DNA of 64,000 nt, taken from the NCBI RefSeq assembly GCF_016587435.1, contig NZ_BNJJ01000034.1, positions 1 to 64,000 of the forward strand, written 5' to 3'. Shown here one piece after another: positions 62,925-64,000 of the stretch; position 1 is the stretch's first letter, and every line of letters begins with the position of its first letter. Source of the DNA: Dictyobacter formicarum (GTDB lineage Bacteria; Chloroflexota; Ktedonobacteria; Ktedonobacterales; Ktedonobacteraceae). The position numbers were made by a program, and so were the translations under genes. Below the pieces are notes generated by a model. The model worked only from the letters and a program-made list of their open reading frames with translations, made no database searches and had not been told where the DNA came from.

Positions 62925-63239
62925 ATGGGTACGAAGAAGGATGCTTTGTTGGAGAGCGCGCGCGTTCAGCTTCAGAGGTCTGTAGAGCGTTTACAGACTT
63001 TAAAGGTGCGACCCGAGAATGAGCAGATCCAGAAGCAGGCGATCGAGCATGAGCTGCTGGCTGCGCTGTCGGTCGTGAAACAGCTTTTACCGCCTGAATT
63101 GCAGGCACAGGTGCAGCAACTATTGACGTTGCATACTGAACTCAGCAGTCCTTATATTGGACGCGCAACCTCCATGACTCAACTTCATCAGCGCAACGTA
63201 GAGCGTTCAGATTTGCCAGGCTGGGCCCAGCCAGAGTAG
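62925..63239 (+). CDS. Small helical hypothetical protein
   Basis: 104 aa, highly charged and helical (LESARVQLQRSVERLQTLKVRPENEQIQKQAIEHELLAALSVVKQLL), probably a coiled coil. AAGGAAAAGGA lies upstream of the ATG. It precedes the metal-sensor gene by 112 bp, with a strong promoter between, so it is likely a separate unit. No family recognised. Confidence 0.6.
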   Translation: MGTKKDALLESARVQLQRSVERLQTLKVRPENEQIQKQAIEHELLAALSVVKQLLPPELQAQVQQLLTLHTELSSPYIGRATSMTQLHQRNVERSDLPGWAQPE

Positions 63240-63274
63240 CTGTCTCTCGCAATTCTCGCCCGGTCGATAAGAGC

Positions 63275-63327
63275 TTGACAGCAGCTCTTTTTTATTTTAT
63301 TATCTGAGTAAGTGTTCATATACTCAG
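63275..63327 (+). promoter_or_regulatory. Promoter and operator of the zinc-efflux operon
   Basis: TTGACA (63275-63280) and TATTAT (63298-63303) are exactly 17 nt apart. The inverted repeat CTGAGTA...TACTCAG (63304-63327) follows at once, containing TGTTCATAT as in ArsR/SmtB operators. A bound repressor here would block transcription start. Confidence 0.7.
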
Positions 63328-63351
63328 GTAAAAGGAAGCGAGCAAGCGCCT

Positions 63352-63750
63352 ATGCGAAAAGAAGCAGAGTTAATACCAATTGATCGTGAAGCGGTAGATG
63401 CCGCCCGGCAGCAAGCGTTCTCAGATGCGCATCTGTCTTTAATTGTAGAGACCTTTCAGGGGCTTTCTGATCACACGCGAGCTCGTATCCTCTATGCGCT
63501 GACGCAGCGTTCGTTGTGTGTACGCGATCTGGCGATCCTGGTTGACGTTTCAGAATCGGCTGTCTCGCATCATCTACGCTCTCTGCGCGATCGCCGCCTG
63601 GTAAAATCACGTCGCGAAGGCACCATTATTTATTATTCTGTTGATGATCAGCACGTTGCGGCGCTTTTCCGCGAGGCCCAGCATCATGTGGACCATGTGC
63701 GCCTTGGCCTACCTGATCATCCCTATAGCTTACCCGCACATCAGGACTAG
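63352..63750 (+). CDS. ArsR/SmtB family metal-sensing repressor
   Basis: 132 aa winged-helix protein (LSDHTRARILYALTQRSLCVRDLAILVDVSESAVSHHLRSLRDRRLVKSRREG). The alpha-5 zinc site is present with SmtB spacing: Asp99, His101, His112 and His115. It has one Cys (Cys56) in the CadC-like alpha-3 region, where CadC has CVC, so an alpha-3 thiolate site is incomplete. It probably senses zinc or cobalt and represses itself and the exporter 19 bp downstream. Confidence 0.92.
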   Translation: MRKEAELIPIDREAVDAARQQAFSDAHLSLIVETFQGLSDHTRARILYALTQRSLCVRDLAILVDVSESAVSHHLRSLRDRRLVKSRREGTIIYYSVDDQHVAALFREAQHHVDHVRLGLPDHPYSLPAHQD

Positions 63751-63769
63751 CAAAGGAGGGATCACCAGT

Positions 63770-64000
63770 ATGTCCGAGCACTCATCGTTATCGCCTTCTC
63801 ATACCCATACCCACGCTCAACATGGTCACGACCATAATCATCACGACCATGATCATTCCCAACATACGCACGATCACGACCATGATCATGTCCGTGACCA
63901 TGATCATGGTCACGGACATGATCATGGTCGCTTTGGCTGGCTCAAAGAGGCCATTCCTTTTCTGCATGGTCATAGCCACGGGGAAGCGCACGTAGATACG
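63770..64000 (+). CDS. Cation diffusion facilitator zinc exporter, C-terminus beyond window
   Basis: The first 77 codons are visible, in frame to the last base. The N-terminus is extremely rich in His-Asp pairs (HDHDHDHVRDHDHGHGHDHG), a cytoplasmic metal-binding tail, and then RFGWLKEAIPFLHGHSHGEA, which leads to the first membrane span in CDF (ZitB/CzcD-like) exporters. AAAGGAGGG is about 9 nt before the ATG. Co-transcribed with the SmtB-type sensor. Confidence 0.85.
   Translation, partial: MSEHSSLSPSHTHTHAQHGHDHNHHDHDHSQHTHDHDHDHVRDHDHGHGHDHGRFGWLKEAIPFLHGHSHGEAHVDT

Noticed and set aside
1..64000. tRNA, rRNA or tmRNA genes
   Set aside because: No cloverleaf with conserved T-loop GTTCGAATC-like sequence and no rRNA-like stretches were found by eye.

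Overview
The window looks like chromosomal DNA of a Chloroflexota bacterium of the Ktedonobacteria type (inference). The reasons are the moderate GC content, loose gene spacing, many secreted or membrane-anchored beta-propeller and lectin-like proteins, frequent GTG/TTG starts behind good Shine-Dalgarno sites, and a large load of short palindromic intergenic repeats. No rRNA, tRNA, CRISPR array, phage or intact insertion sequence was seen.

Layout. 1-4.1 kb: two sulfatase-fold hydrolases with Thr in place of the formylglycine Cys, around a Gfo/Idh/MocA oxidoreductase. 4.3-8.7 kb: an APC amino-acid permease, an acetate/succinate-type transporter and a gamma-glutamyl-GABA hydrolase. 8.8-15.7 kb: an Rsm22-like methyltransferase, a class B penicillin-binding protein and a large propeller-phosphoesterase. 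16-23 kb: an MFS exporter, two more propeller proteins and a transketolase/AceE-like enzyme split by one base in a G run. 23-30 kb: a beta-CASP nuclease-like protein, a lytic transglycosylase and a sedolisin protease. 30-38 kb: a glutamate decarboxylase-glycosyltransferase operon and small enzymes and regulators. 38-48 kb: Rho, an aldo/keto reductase, a DHA2 exporter, IlvD with a long structured leader and a VOC dioxygenase. 48-53.5 kb: membrane proteins, a degenerate SDR and a GT-C-like protein. 53.8-59.6 kb: a sugar ABC importer without an ATPase, divergent from a GntR/LacI-type regulator. 59.7-64 kb: a nucleotidyltransferase, a zinc-ribbon membrane protein, and an ArsR/SmtB sensor with the start of a His-rich zinc exporter.

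Gene co-operation visible here: the ABC importer and its divergent regulator form a sugar-uptake locus; the SmtB-type sensor and CDF exporter form a zinc-efflux operon with a recognisable promoter-operator; GadB, an APC permease and a PuuD-like hydrolase could all act on glutamate/GABA, although they are not adjacent.

The most unusual content is intergenic. One family consists of small hairpins with a conserved CTTGC loop and covarying stems that bound MITE-like composite elements. A second family joins a conserved 46-bp module to a different near-perfect 57-61 bp palindrome at each site. Both are described in the findings.
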